This document shows, one piece after another, positions 14,804-22,474 of a DNA stretch of 64,000 nucleotides. The translations under genes and the position numbers were made by a program. Each line of letters opens with the position of its first letter. The stretch's first letter is position 1. Origin of the DNA: Actinomycetales bacterium (lineage in GTDB: Bacteria > Actinomycetota > Actinomycetes > Actinomycetales > Dermatophilaceae); assembly GCA_016710385.1 (NCBI GenBank), contig JADJVX010000022.1:1-64000 (forward strand). Reading direction: 5' to 3'. The notes beneath the pieces were generated by a model that had not been told where the DNA came from, searched no databases, and saw only the letters and a program-made list of their open reading frames with translations.

Positions 14804-16587
14804 AGATGCCCCAATCCATCATCATCCGCGCGCTCTCAATGGCGTCATAAGTCGTCGATTGCGACGTGAGGCATATTCCGACAGCCCGTCCTGTTGCGTT
14901 ATTCAATCTATCGGCAGCTGAGTCGATCGACCTGCCCAACCCCTCATGGGCTTCGCCCCATTGCCTCGCTTCGTCAACACCCAGCCTTTGCGTCAGAATC
15001 GCTTGCCACATGATGTGGCGAACCGCCTGATACTGATCGTCATTCAGCCCGCTATACCCACGATTTGCGTCAGCGTAACTCTTGGCCTCGAACTAGGTAA
15101 CTGGATAAATGGCGCAGTTTATGATATTTCTGCGACACTTGTCATCCTCTGTAGGATTTATGTCGTGAGGCCCCTCAGCGCGAATGCGCGGCCTCACCTT
15201 CGCGCGTGGGGCCCCTCTCAGGCCGACAGTCGTCTCAGTCGCCCCGTCCCACAATCTCAAGCCACTGAAGTCCTGACAGTTCATGGGGTCTTGGGGGTAG
15301 GTGTAGGTGGTGGTGTTACCACCAGCGACCGGGTCGGTGGCCGTGAACATCCCCAACGCCGGCAGATACGTCCGGGCACCCATCAAGGTCTGGCTCAACC
15401 CTCCCGTGTGTTCATACCCCCGCTGGAACACCCCAGCCCACCCATCAGTGGTCCCAGTACCCGCCCGGGTAGCCGGCACCGCCGTCGTATCCACCACCCC
15501 ACTGGCAGGGTTGAGCGGTTGACCGAACGGGTCATACACACACCCCGCCGTCACCGCCCCACCCGACACCGTCGCGATCACATCACCATGCAGGTTCGAC
15601 ACCGACCACGAACCGGTCGCGCCCACGGCATACCCCTTGCGGTGCAACACCCCACCCGGCAACGACATACCGCTCCACCACCGCACCACCAGCGGTCAAC
15701 AACAAATCCGGCGAATCATCCGTACCCGTGAACCCATACCGCACCGTCGAAGCCTCCACACCCGAAGCCGACCGTGACGCGACACGACCCAACACATCCC
15801 GCACATACGACACCGTTTGCGACGGGGTCCCCCCGGTGGACGTGCCGGTCACCCGATCCGCGCCGTCATACCACCACGACTGAGACCCCACCTGGGTCGC
15901 GTTGCCATGCCCGTCATACACAATCGTCGCCGGATCCACACTCAACCCACCCGTGCCACTGGTGACCCCAGTCAACCGCGACGCACCATCCGTGCAATAC
16001 GCCGACACAGCAACCGTCCCGCCGCCGACCTGACGCGTCGTGCTGGTCCGAGACCCGTTCTTCCCCGCGGCAGGATCAGCACCACACCCACCCGCACTGG
16101 CATACCCATACCCCAACGTCACCACCGGCCGCGTCCCCGCCGCAGCCAACACCGCTGAAGTGAGCCGACCCACCGCATCAAACGAATACGACCAATCCAC
16201 CACATTCGCCGCCGCACCACTATCAGTCGCCTGAACCCGAGTCACCCGCCCAGCCTGCGACCGAACCACCACCTCAGACAACACCCGAGCCCCCACCGAC
16301 CACGACTGCGCCTTCGCCGCCCCGGCAGCAGTCCGCACCAACGACCCCAACCCGATCACCGGCGACCCCACCGGCCCATAGGTCACACCCGACACCTGCG
16401 CCGCCGCGTCATACGCGACCGCAGCAACCTGTATGCCGTTCAACGACACCGTCGACACCCGACCATCATCCAAGAACTCATACCCCACAGTCGACACCCC
16501 ACCACCAGCAGCAACACTCGAACTGGCCGTCACCCGCCCAGCAATGCCATAACTCGTGGTCCTGGCCTCGCACAGTGCTCCGACCAC
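14790..16587 (-). pseudogene. Rhs core with DUF6973-like tip, broken by a 2-bp deletion and an amber stop
   Basis: The longest Rhs piece in the window. From 16587 the core reads YEFLDDGRVSTVSLNG, DWSYSFDAVGRLTSAV, GGTVAVSAYC and VRYGFTGTDDSP. At about 15665 two bases present in the other copies are missing, moving the frame. It then continues SLPGGVLHRKGYAVG to ARTYLPALGMFTATDP and the tip. An in-frame TAG at 15093-15095 follows CAIYPVT. Beyond it the same frame gives FEAKSYADANRGYSGLNDDQ, VRHIMWQAILTQRLG, WGEAHEGLG, DRLNNATGRAVG and ends DWGIYAVR. HxxWQAxLT...HE...NNxxGR resembles DUF6973-type tips. This toxin is doubly inactivated. Confidence 0.7.
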
Positions 16588-16623
16588 GTACGCCGTTAGG
16601 CGCTCGCGAATTGGCGAGTCAAG

Positions 16624-16848
16624 TCACGGTATAAAGATGAGATTCTTCGGTTCAAAGTGCTGATTGGCTATCGTCCGCGGTAGAACCAAGAAGAGTTGAA
16701 GAATCACATAGCATGCAGGTATTATGGCCAATTCCCATAAGGCGCGCGCGCCGCCAAGTATTTCCGCAACTACCCATGCGCCCTGCAGAATGAGCACGAC
16801 AAGGCCAGCCGCATTAGCCATCCTATAGCGATTCATGGCATTCGTCAC
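16624..16848 (-). CDS. Small two-helix membrane protein ending NLIFIP
   Basis: 74 residues from a GTG at 16848 (MTNAMNRYRMANAAG). Helices are about residues 14-34 (GLVVLILQGAWVVAEILGG) and 40-58 (ELAIIPACYVILQLFLVL), and the end is FEPKNLIFIP. It is clearly related to the 17.17-17.40 kb protein (same spacing, WxLxxIPAxY and NLxFIP). It follows a broken toxin tail whose stop is at 16870. It is a putative immunity protein of a family with at least two, probably three, members in this island. Confidence 0.6.
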   Translation of the reverse strand: MTNAMNRYRMANAAGLVVLILQGAWVVAEILGGARALWELAIIPACYVILQLFLVLPRTIANQHFEPKNLIFIP

Positions 16849-16869
16849 TGTCCACCCTTTCTGGATCGA

Positions 16870-17120
16870 TCAAAGAGTTGCACTTACTATGCTTCCGCCC
16901 CTGACGCCATCACCAAAGTCCTCATCGAATTCTGCTAGCTGATCTCCGTTCAGGGTCTGGAGGCTCATCAGAATCCAGTCAACACCGCCTCCGTCGACAC
17001 CCGACCATCGTCCTGGTACGAGGACCCCACCGTCGAGACCCCGCCACCAGCAGACGCACTCGACCTGGTGGCCACCCGCCCAGCAATGTCGTAACTCGTG
17101 GTCGTGGCCCCCTCCGCTGG
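16870..17120 (-). pseudogene. Rhs fragment joined to a toxin-tail remnant
   Basis: The right part encodes TTTSYDIAGRVATRSSASAG and YQDDGRVST, an Rhs block. About 16985 the frame changes and continues WILMSLQTLNGDQLAEFDED and DGVRGGSIVSATL to the stop at 16870. The latter looks like the end of a toxin tip of unknown type and lies directly before the two-helix protein gene. Confidence 0.5.
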
Positions 17121-17166
17121 CATCGGCGTAAGTGACCGGTCGGCGCTCATTGATTGGGGAATCAAG

Positions 17167-17397
17167 TCAGGGGATAAAGGCGAGATTCTGGGTCTTGAAT
17201 TCCTCTTGAGCCACGTACCGGGGGAAAGCAAGATAGACCTGAACGATCAAGTAAAAGGCGGGAATGTACGACAGATCCCAAAATGTGCGCGATCCGGCTG
17301 CTACTTCGACAATAGTCCATATTGTGGAGATGGCGAAGATTATTGCACCCGTGAACATTGAAAGTCTATAGGTCTGCTTAGCATTCAAGTGCTTCAT
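17167..17397 (-). CDS. Small two-helix membrane protein ending NLAFIP
   Basis: 76 residues from the ATG at 17397 (MKHLNAKQTYRLSMF). Spans are about residues 14-34 (FTGAIIFAISTIWTIVEVA) and 40-60 (DLSYIPAFYLIVQVYLAF). The end EEFKTQNLAFIP parallels FEPKNLIFIP of its neighbour at 16.62-16.85 kb. It is preceded by a tiny Rhs relic (GGRVSTAGYVYLHDGR at 17398-17475). An immunity role is inferred. Confidence 0.6.
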   Translation of the reverse strand: MKHLNAKQTYRLSMFTGAIIFAISTIWTIVEVAAGSRTFWDLSYIPAFYLIVQVYLAFPRYVAQEEFKTQNLAFIP

Positions 17398-17475
17398 CCT
17401 TGGCTCGTTTTGACACCGACCATCGTGCAGGTAGACATACCCCGCTGTCGAGACCCGACCGCCAGCAGCCGTGAG
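17398..17475 (-). pseudogene. Minimal Rhs relic
   Basis: About 25 codons (LLTAAGGRVSTAGYVYLHDG) that correspond to the VSTVGYEFLDDGRVS block of the larger Rhs pieces. It marks the place where a cassette joined. Confidence 0.5.
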
Positions 17476-17548
17476 CAGGTCGACGAGTTGGGCAGGAGGC
17501 CGCTCGATAGTCGCGCAAACGAGCTGGGCACCACATCGATCCCTGACC

Positions 17549-18100
17549 TCACTCGGGGGCGGCCCTCCCGCCTGCCTTGACTTGCGACCTGCGATACAGA
17601 CCGATCATGAGATTCCCCGTGCCGACCGTGAGCCATGCTCCCCAGACAAACGGCATATCGGGGTAGAGGCGATAACTCACCGCCGTGGCCGCGACGGTCG
17701 CTGCCAAGATCTTGGCCCCTCGCCTGAGATGGCGACGACCGTCGTCCGGAGCGGACTCAGGCGACGCGGTGACGGCCAGGTCGGGCTTCTCGAATCGACT
17801 GCTCTCTGGCGTCAAGCGCAGATCGAGATAGTGTTCCCGCTCGTCGAGAAGCGCTAGCAGCGATCCATTGGTGACCTCCAAGTGCGCCACGTCATGGTCG
17901 GACAGGTTCAGGATGATGGTGCGCGAACCCAGCCAGTCTATGACGGCGCGAACGCGGACAGGGCCGGGCGACACCCCGGAGAAGGTCCTTGTTTCGCCTC
18001 GCTTGACCTTGCCCACGATCTTGCCATTGACCAGTATTGTGAATTTGCCAAAGTGATTGATCCAGAGCTCGCGAGGACGGTGCACCACGATGACTGACAT
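17549..18100 (-). CDS. Uncharacterised membrane-associated protein
   Basis: 183 residues from the ATG at 18100 (MSVIVVHRPRELWINH). An N-terminal beta-rich domain (FGKFTILVNGKIVGKVKRGE, VSPGPVRVRAVIDWLGSRT) of about 90 residues precedes a basic linker (DDGRRHLRRGAKI). Two weak membrane segments follow near the C-terminus (ILAATVAATAVSYRLY; VWGAWLTVGTGNLMIGLY). I recognise no family. It lies between two candidate immunity genes and may be one itself, or unrelated cargo. Confidence 0.55.
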   Translation of the reverse strand: MSVIVVHRPRELWINHFGKFTILVNGKIVGKVKRGETRTFSGVSPGPVRVRAVIDWLGSRTIILNLSDHDVAHLEVTNGSLLALLDEREHYLDLRLTPESSRFEKPDLAVTASPESAPDDGRRHLRRGAKILAATVAATAVSYRLYPDMPFVWGAWLTVGTGNLMIGLYRRSQVKAGGRAAPE

Positions 18101-18160
18101 GTCCAAGCCCTCCCTCGCGGATCGCTGGCACTGCTTAACGAGAAACAACTCTGAGAGGCC

Positions 18161-18559
18161 TCAGGAGACCTCGACCGTAGAGTTCCACACCTCGAAGCGC
18201 GGCTGCCCGTCCTCACTCGAGTAGCACTTGCCAATCCTACGACGCTCTGGGGCCATTTTGCTGATGGATTCGAGGCGAACGGCCACCGCCCGGGTAGCCT
18301 CAGCGCATGAGCCCCGAGTCACCTCATAAACAACGGTCGGGGGTGCATCAGAAGTCATGCACGGCCCGGTAATACCAATCACTCCCCACGAGGCGTTTGA
18401 GTCTGATGCTCCAACCGAGTTGATGACGTCCTGGGTCCAAGCGGCATATTGTTGACATCTCCCATCTTCTTGCCAAAGGAACAGTATTGGAAACATGAAC
18501 AGGTTGAGAATGAGGGCGACGAGGATGAGCGACAGAAGGAGTCGCTTACCGGACAGCAT
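18161..18559 (-). CDS. Second copy of the membrane-anchored candidate immunity protein
   Basis: 132 residues, clearly homologous to 14405-14803: same anchor (LLLSLILVALILNLFMFPIL), same cysteines (EDGRCQQYAAW, GPCMTSD, VTRGSCAEA, IGKCYSSED) and same end (TVEVS). Its ATG overlaps the last codons of a toxin-tail remnant (WGIYAVR, stop at 18546). It is an orphan: no intact toxin remains upstream, so it would be retained only as protection. Confidence 0.6.
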   Translation of the reverse strand: MLSGKRLLLSLILVALILNLFMFPILFLWQEDGRCQQYAAWTQDVINSVGASDSNASWGVIGITGPCMTSDAPPTVVYEVTRGSCAEATRAVAVRLESISKMAPERRRIGKCYSSEDGQPRFEVWNSTVEVS

Positions 18560-18650
18560 AGATTCCCCAAATCCCGATCACCACGCCGGCACCAACTAGC
18601 CGCCGCTCGACCCAGGCAAGCCTTTCGATGCCAGGCGACGCTTTCGATGA
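18546..18650 (-). pseudogene. DUF6973-like toxin tail remnant
   Basis: In frame from an upstream TAG near 18655, the last codons read ERLAWVERRLVGAGVVIGIWGIYAVR up to the stop at 18546; the final WGIYAVR is the same end as the tip at 14.79 kb. The remainder of the toxin is gone. This is the right-most island sequence that I can assign. Confidence 0.5.
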
Positions 18651-18868
18651 GAGCTAGTGAATAGAGTCAAGGTCCTTTGCTTGGAAGTGACGATTGACCA
18701 CCCGGTGGCGACTCAGGGAATTCAACACCATCCACTCGTCTCACCACGTTACCAAAGAGTCGCAAACGTCGGCAGTCAGCGTGACGGGGAAATGGCGCTG
18801 GCAAGGTGCCTGGCGGTAGCCCCCGACGGCGAGCCGGGCCCAGGCGACCACCGCCCATGACAAGACCT
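18651..18868. other. Gene-free stretch at the right border of the island
   Basis: About 220 bases with no plausible gene on either strand. Composition shifts from mixed to strongly GC-rich at about 18770-18840, which is where I place the border between island and chromosome. No direct repeat of the left border was found by eye. Confidence 0.4.
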
Positions 18869-18882
18869 GGCAACTGGTTGCC
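18869..18882. promoter_or_regulatory. LacI-family operator upstream of uidA
   Basis: GGCAACTGGTTGCC pairs 12 of 14 positions and differs by one base from the perfect palindrome at 268-281 on the far side of the island. It ends 54 bases before the uidA ATG. Control of the uidA-larE-larB operon by the LacI-type regulator at 1.6-2.6 kb is the direct inference. Confidence 0.75.
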
Positions 18883-18936
18883 GCACGGCATACCGGGAGC
18901 GCCTACTGGGGGGAGGACTCGACGGAAGGACCTCCC

Positions 18937-20748
18937 ATGCTGCGCCCCCAGGACACTGCGACCCGCGAACGCCGCAAGCTCGACGGCCTGTGGGATTTCG
19001 TCTTCGACCCCGAGGGCGTGGGCCGCACCGAGGGATGGTTCCGCGAACGTCTCGCCCTGCGCCCCGGCGCCCTCCAGATGGCCGTCCCAGCGAGCTACAA
19101 CGACCTGTTCACCACCCGCGAAGCCCACGACCACATCGGAGAGGTGTGGTACCAAACCACCGTGCGCATCCCCCGCGGCTGGGACGGCCGTCGCGTCCTC
19201 GTGCGCTTCGAATCGGCCACTCACGGCGCCACGGTCTGGGCCGACGACGTGGAGATCGTCTCCCACCAGGGCGGTTATCTGCCCTTCGATGCCGACCTCA
19301 CGGCATACCTCGCCTCGCGCGCACCCGGCACCCCGGTGCGCCTGACCGTGGCCGTCGACAACCGGCTGTCCTTCCAGACCATCCCGCCCGGCGTCATCGA
19401 GTCGACCCCGGCCGGCCCGCGCCAGGTCTACTGGCACGACTTCTTCAACTACGCCGGCATCCATCGCTCGGTCTGGCTCTACAGCACCGCGCCCGCGCAC
19501 CTCACCGACATCACCGTGACCACCGGTGTCGAGGGCAGCACGGGACACATCGGGTATGCCGTCCAGTCGACTCCCGCTGACAGGCTCACCGTCACTGTCG
19601 AGTTGACCGACGCCGAGGGGGCCCTCGTCACGAGCGGTACGGGCGCCGAGGGCACGCTCACCGTCCCCGGCGTGCACCTGTGGGGCCCGGGCGACGGCTA
19701 CCTCTATGACCTGCATGTCCGGCTGCTCGACGGCGACGACCTCCTCGACGACTATCACCAGAGCGTCGGCGTGCGCACCGTCGAGGTGCGCGGCACAGAG
19801 TTCCTCATCAATGGAAAGCCCTTCTATTTCAAGGGTTTTGGCATGCACGAGGACCACATCACGATCGGCAAGGCGCACTGCGACGCCAGCATGATCCGCG
19901 ACGTCGAGCTGCTGCAGTGGGTCGGCGCCAACTCGTTCCGCACCTCGCATTACCCCTACTCCGAAGACGTCATGGACTACGCCGACCGGCATGGCCTGGT
20001 CGTCATCGACGAGACGCCCGCGGTCGGCCTCAACCAGGGTCTCGGCGGCGGCATCTTCGGCGGCCAGGGCTATGTCACCTTCAGCCCCGAGACGACCAAC
20101 GACGTCACCCGTGAGGTGCACGCCCAGGTCATCCGCGACCTGATCGCCCGCGACAAGAACCACCCCTGCGTCGTGCTCTGGTCGATCGCCAACGAGCCGG
20201 AGTCCGACACCCAGGGCGCCGAGGACTATTTCCGGCCCCTCTTCGACGTCGCCCGCGCCGCCGATCCGACCCGCCCGGTCGGCTTCGTCAACGTCATGCT
20301 CGCCCCGCACGGCCGCTGTCGAGTGACCCAGTTCGCCGATGTCGTCATGATCAACCGCTACTACGGCTGGTATGTCCAGACCAACGACCTCGCCAACGCG
20401 CGCATCGCCTTCACGCGTGAGCTCGATGGGTGGGCCAGCGACGGCAAGCCGATCATCATCACCGAATACGGCGCCGACACCTACGCCGGCCACCACCAAC
20501 TCCCGGCCCAACCCTGGTCGGAGGAATACCAACTCGCCTACCTCGACATGAACCACGAGGTCTTCGACGCCTGCCCCGCCGTCGTCGGCGAGCACATGTG
20601 GAACTTCGCCGACTTCATGACGACCGCCGGCATCATGCGGGTCGGCGGCAACAAGAAGGGCGCCTTCACCCGCGACCGCCAGCCCAAGATGGCCGCCCAC
20701 CACCTGCGCGCCCGGTGGCTGCCCGGCATACCGAAGGAGCGCGCATGA
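18937..20748 (+). CDS. uidA: Beta-glucuronidase (GH2)
   Basis: 603 residues, the usual length for the family. It has the GH2 sugar-binding, immunoglobulin-like and TIM-barrel domains in order. The acid/base Glu is in WSIANEPES, the nucleophile Glu in IIITEYGADT, and the N-x-K carboxylate-recognition motif that separates glucuronidases from galactosidases is present as GGNKKGAFTRDRQPK. It hydrolyses beta-D-glucuronides in the cytoplasm to glucuronate, the substrate of UxaC at the left edge. GGAAGGA precedes the ATG. The stop overlaps larE (ATGA), so the three genes form an operon. A LacI-type operator lies upstream. It is fully intact, unlike the left half of the regulon. Confidence 0.95.
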   Translation: MLRPQDTATRERRKLDGLWDFVFDPEGVGRTEGWFRERLALRPGALQMAVPASYNDLFTTREAHDHIGEVWYQTTVRIPRGWDGRRVLVRFESATHGATVWADDVEIVSHQGGYLPFDADLTAYLASRAPGTPVRLTVAVDNRLSFQTIPPGVIESTPAGPRQVYWHDFFNYAGIHRSVWLYSTAPAHLTDITVTTGVEGSTGHIGYAVQSTPADRLTVTVELTDAEGALVTSGTGAEGTLTVPGVHLWGPGDGYLYDLHVRLLDGDDLLDDYHQSVGVRTVEVRGTEFLINGKPFYFKGFGMHEDHITIGKAHCDASMIRDVELLQWVGANSFRTSHYPYSEDVMDYADRHGLVVIDETPAVGLNQGLGGGIFGGQGYVTFSPETTNDVTREVHAQVIRDLIARDKNHPCVVLWSIANEPESDTQGAEDYFRPLFDVARAADPTRPVGFVNVMLAPHGRCRVTQFADVVMINRYYGWYVQTNDLANARIAFTRELDGWASDGKPIIITEYGADTYAGHHQLPAQPWSEEYQLAYLDMNHEVFDACPAVVGEHMWNFADFMTTAGIMRVGGNKKGAFTRDRQPKMAAHHLRARWLPGIPKERA

Positions 20749-21668
20749 GCGAAACTTCCGGTATGCCGTCCGCCCACCCTCCCGAGGCAGCCTTCGACAT
20801 CGATCTGGACGCCAAGCTGGACGCCAAGCTGGACGCCAAGCTGGTCGCCAAGCTGGCCCGCGCGCAGGCCTGCCTCGCGGGAGTCGGTCGCCTCGGCGTC
20901 GCCTACTCCGGGGGCGTCGACTCGGCGGTGCTCCTCGCGATCGCGGTGCGCACCCTGGGCCCGGCGGGCGCTCTCGGCATCCTCGGCGTCTCACCCAGCC
21001 TGGCCGCCGACGAGCGCCGCGCAGCCCATCAGACGGCGGCCCTGATCGGCGCCCGGGTGATCGAGGCCCCGACCCGGGAAGGCGACCGGACGGCATACCG
21101 GGCTAATGGCCCCGACCGGTGCTTCCACTGCAAGGACGAACTCTTCACCGTCACAGCCGCGCTCGCGGCCGAGCACGGTCTGACGGCGCTCGCCTACGGG
21201 GAGAACGCCGACGACGTCTTGCGCCGCGACCGGCCCGGCTCGCGCGCGGCGACCGCCCACGGGGTGCTGCGCCCGCTCGCCGACGCCGGGATGACCAAGG
21301 CCGACGTGCGCGCGATGGCCGCCGCGTGGGGTATGCCGTGCGCCGACAAGCCCGCGGCCCCGTGCCTCGCCTCGCGGATCCCGCACTTCTCGGAGGTCAC
21401 GCCCGAAAAGCTGGCCCAGATCGAGCAGGCGGAATCGGCACTGCGCGAGCTGGGGTTCGCCGACTCGCGGGTGCGCCATCACGGCGAGGTCGCCCGGGTC
21501 GAGCTCCTCGACACCGACCTGCCCCGCGCGGTCGCCTCGCCGGTGCGCGAACTGTTGCTCGGGGCGGTGCGAGCCGCGGGGTTTCGGTTCGTCGCGCTCG
21601 ATCTCGGCGGCATCCAGTCCGGCGCGTTCACGCTGCCCCTCGTCGAGGTGACCCATGCCCGCGATTGA
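20745..21668 (+). CDS. larE: LarE, sulfur transferase for the nickel-pincer cofactor
   Basis: 307 residues. The PP-loop ATPase motif YSGGVDSAVLLAIA is followed by RCFHCKDELF and PAAPCLASRIPHF. The last cysteine corresponds to the sacrificial Cys in single-turnover LarE proteins. LarE adenylates and sulfurises the pyridinium dicarboxylate made by LarB. The N-terminus contains an extra LDAK tandem repeat (20804-20847) absent from typical LarE. It overlaps uidA by four bases and larB by 14. No larC (nickel insertion) is present in the window, so the cofactor would need a larC elsewhere. The gene has a GTATGCCGT motif within its first ten codons. Confidence 0.9.
   Translation: MSETSGMPSAHPPEAAFDIDLDAKLDAKLDAKLVAKLARAQACLAGVGRLGVAYSGGVDSAVLLAIAVRTLGPAGALGILGVSPSLAADERRAAHQTAALIGARVIEAPTREGDRTAYRANGPDRCFHCKDELFTVTAALAAEHGLTALAYGENADDVLRRDRPGSRAATAHGVLRPLADAGMTKADVRAMAAAWGMPCADKPAAPCLASRIPHFSEVTPEKLAQIEQAESALRELGFADSRVRHHGEVARVELLDTDLPRAVASPVRELLLGAVRAAGFRFVALDLGGIQSGAFTLPLVEVTHARD
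20804..20847 (+). repeat. 12-bp tandem repeat in the larE N-terminus
   Basis: CTGGACGCCAAG is repeated about three times with a diverged fourth unit (ctggtcgccaag), encoding LDAKLDAKLDAKLVAK. It is an in-frame minisatellite that would lengthen the N-terminal helix without frameshift. Confidence 0.85.
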
Positions 21669-22413
21669 CGGCCCCGATCACGTGCTCGACTTCGCGCGGA
21701 GCGCCCGCCGCGGCTACCCGGAAGCGGTCTACTGCGAGGGCAAGTCCCCCGCCCAGGTCGAAGCGATCGCCCGGGAGGTGGCCTCCCGGGCGGTGCTCGC
21801 GCGCGCCGACTCGGGCGCTGACGCCGGAGCGAGTTCCGGCGCCGGCTCCCGCGCTGGCGCTGGTGCCGCTGCTCCTGCCGGTATGCCGTGCACCCTCTTC
21901 ACCCGCGCGGGGGCCGACCACGCCGCCGCGGTCACGCGGGTGCTGCCCGACGCCTTCCACGACGAGGTCGCGCGGCTGCTGGCCTGGCCGCCGGTGCGAC
22001 CGCAGCCGACCGGCGGGCTCGTCGTCGTCGTGTGCGCCGGCACCTCCGACCTGCCCGTGGCGCGGGAGGCCCTGCTCACCGCCCGGCATCTCGGCCGCGA
22101 GGCCACGCTCGTGGCCGACGTCGGCGTGGCCGGATTGCATCGAGTGCTCGGCCACCTGGACCTGCTCCGCTCGGCCCGGGCCATCGTCGTCGTCGCCGGG
22201 ATGGACGGGGCATTGCCCGCCGTCGTCGCGGGCCTGGTCTCGGCCCCGGTGGTGGCGGTGCCGACGTCGGTGGGTTATGGAGCGAGTTTCGGCGGGGTCG
22301 CGGCGCTGCTGTCCATGCTCAACGCCTGCGCTCCCGGCATCGGCGTGGTCAACATCGACAACGGTTACGGCGGCGGCCACCTCGCCGCCCAGATCGCCGC
22401 CGACCCGTGTTAG
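21655..22413 (+). CDS. larB: LarB, pyridinium-3,5-biscarboxylate mononucleotide synthase
   Basis: 252 residues. FARSARRGYPEAVYCEGKSP is the conserved N-terminal segment. A PurE-like domain follows (VVVVCAGTSDLPVAREAL, VADVGVAGLHRVLGHLDLL, VVVAGMDGALPAVVAGLV, VPTSVGYGASFGGVAALLSM, NIDNGYGGGHLAA). LarB carboxylates and hydrolyses nicotinic acid adenine dinucleotide, the first step of the nickel-pincer cofactor. A low-complexity Ala/Gly insert (about residues 52-76) lies between the two regions. Last gene of the uidA-larE-larB operon. Its presence with larE implies that a LarA-family enzyme is, or was, in use. Confidence 0.9.
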   Translation: MPAIDGPDHVLDFARSARRGYPEAVYCEGKSPAQVEAIAREVASRAVLARADSGADAGASSGAGSRAGAGAAAPAGMPCTLFTRAGADHAAAVTRVLPDAFHDEVARLLAWPPVRPQPTGGLVVVVCAGTSDLPVAREALLTARHLGREATLVADVGVAGLHRVLGHLDLLRSARAIVVVAGMDGALPAVVAGLVSAPVVAVPTSVGYGASFGGVAALLSMLNACAPGIGVVNIDNGYGGGHLAAQIAADPC

Positions 22414-22439
22414 AGATGTGCTGATAGGTCAGATAGGTC

Positions 22440-22468
22440 TTGCAGTCGAACACCTGTCGTAGTACACT
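22440..22468 (+). promoter_or_regulatory. Leaderless promoter with a LexA-like half-site
   Basis: TTGCAG, 17 bases, TACACT, then six bases to the ATG at 22475: a sigma-70-type promoter placed for a leaderless transcript. The spacer is TCGAACACCTGTCGTAG. Its first half matches the actinobacterial SOS box TCGAACN4GTTCGA perfectly, the second half only partly. Confidence 0.5.
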
Positions 22469-22474
22469 CGTGCT

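Larger units (their letters stand above)
2800..18700. mobile_element. Accessory island: Rhs/toxin-immunity fragment array with vapBC and IS3
   Basis: About 16 kb between the lacI-type gene and uidA differs from its surroundings. Genes are short, mostly on the minus strand and often broken. AT content is visibly higher in the non-Rhs cargo (for example 4.1-4.7, 6.9-7.3, 8.6-9.1, 13.6-15.2 and 16.6-17.4 kb). The same Rhs core segments recur in direct orientation at about 7-8, 9.1-9.7, 10.5-11.2, 13.5-13.6 and 15.1-16.6 kb, with smaller relics at 3.7-4.0, 17.0-17.1 and 17.4 kb. No integrase, att repeat or tRNA target is visible, so the mode of entry is unknown and the borders are approximate. 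Confidence 0.7.

Noticed and set aside
2800..18700. Prophage
   Set aside because: No integrase, capsid, terminase, portal, tail or lysis gene is present. The content is Rhs, toxin-antitoxin and IS debris.
18667..21096. 809-codon minus-strand open frame over uidA and larE
   Set aside because: Antisense shadow. The plus-strand genes have complete catalytic motifs, and the long antisense frame is a usual effect of GC-rich third positions.
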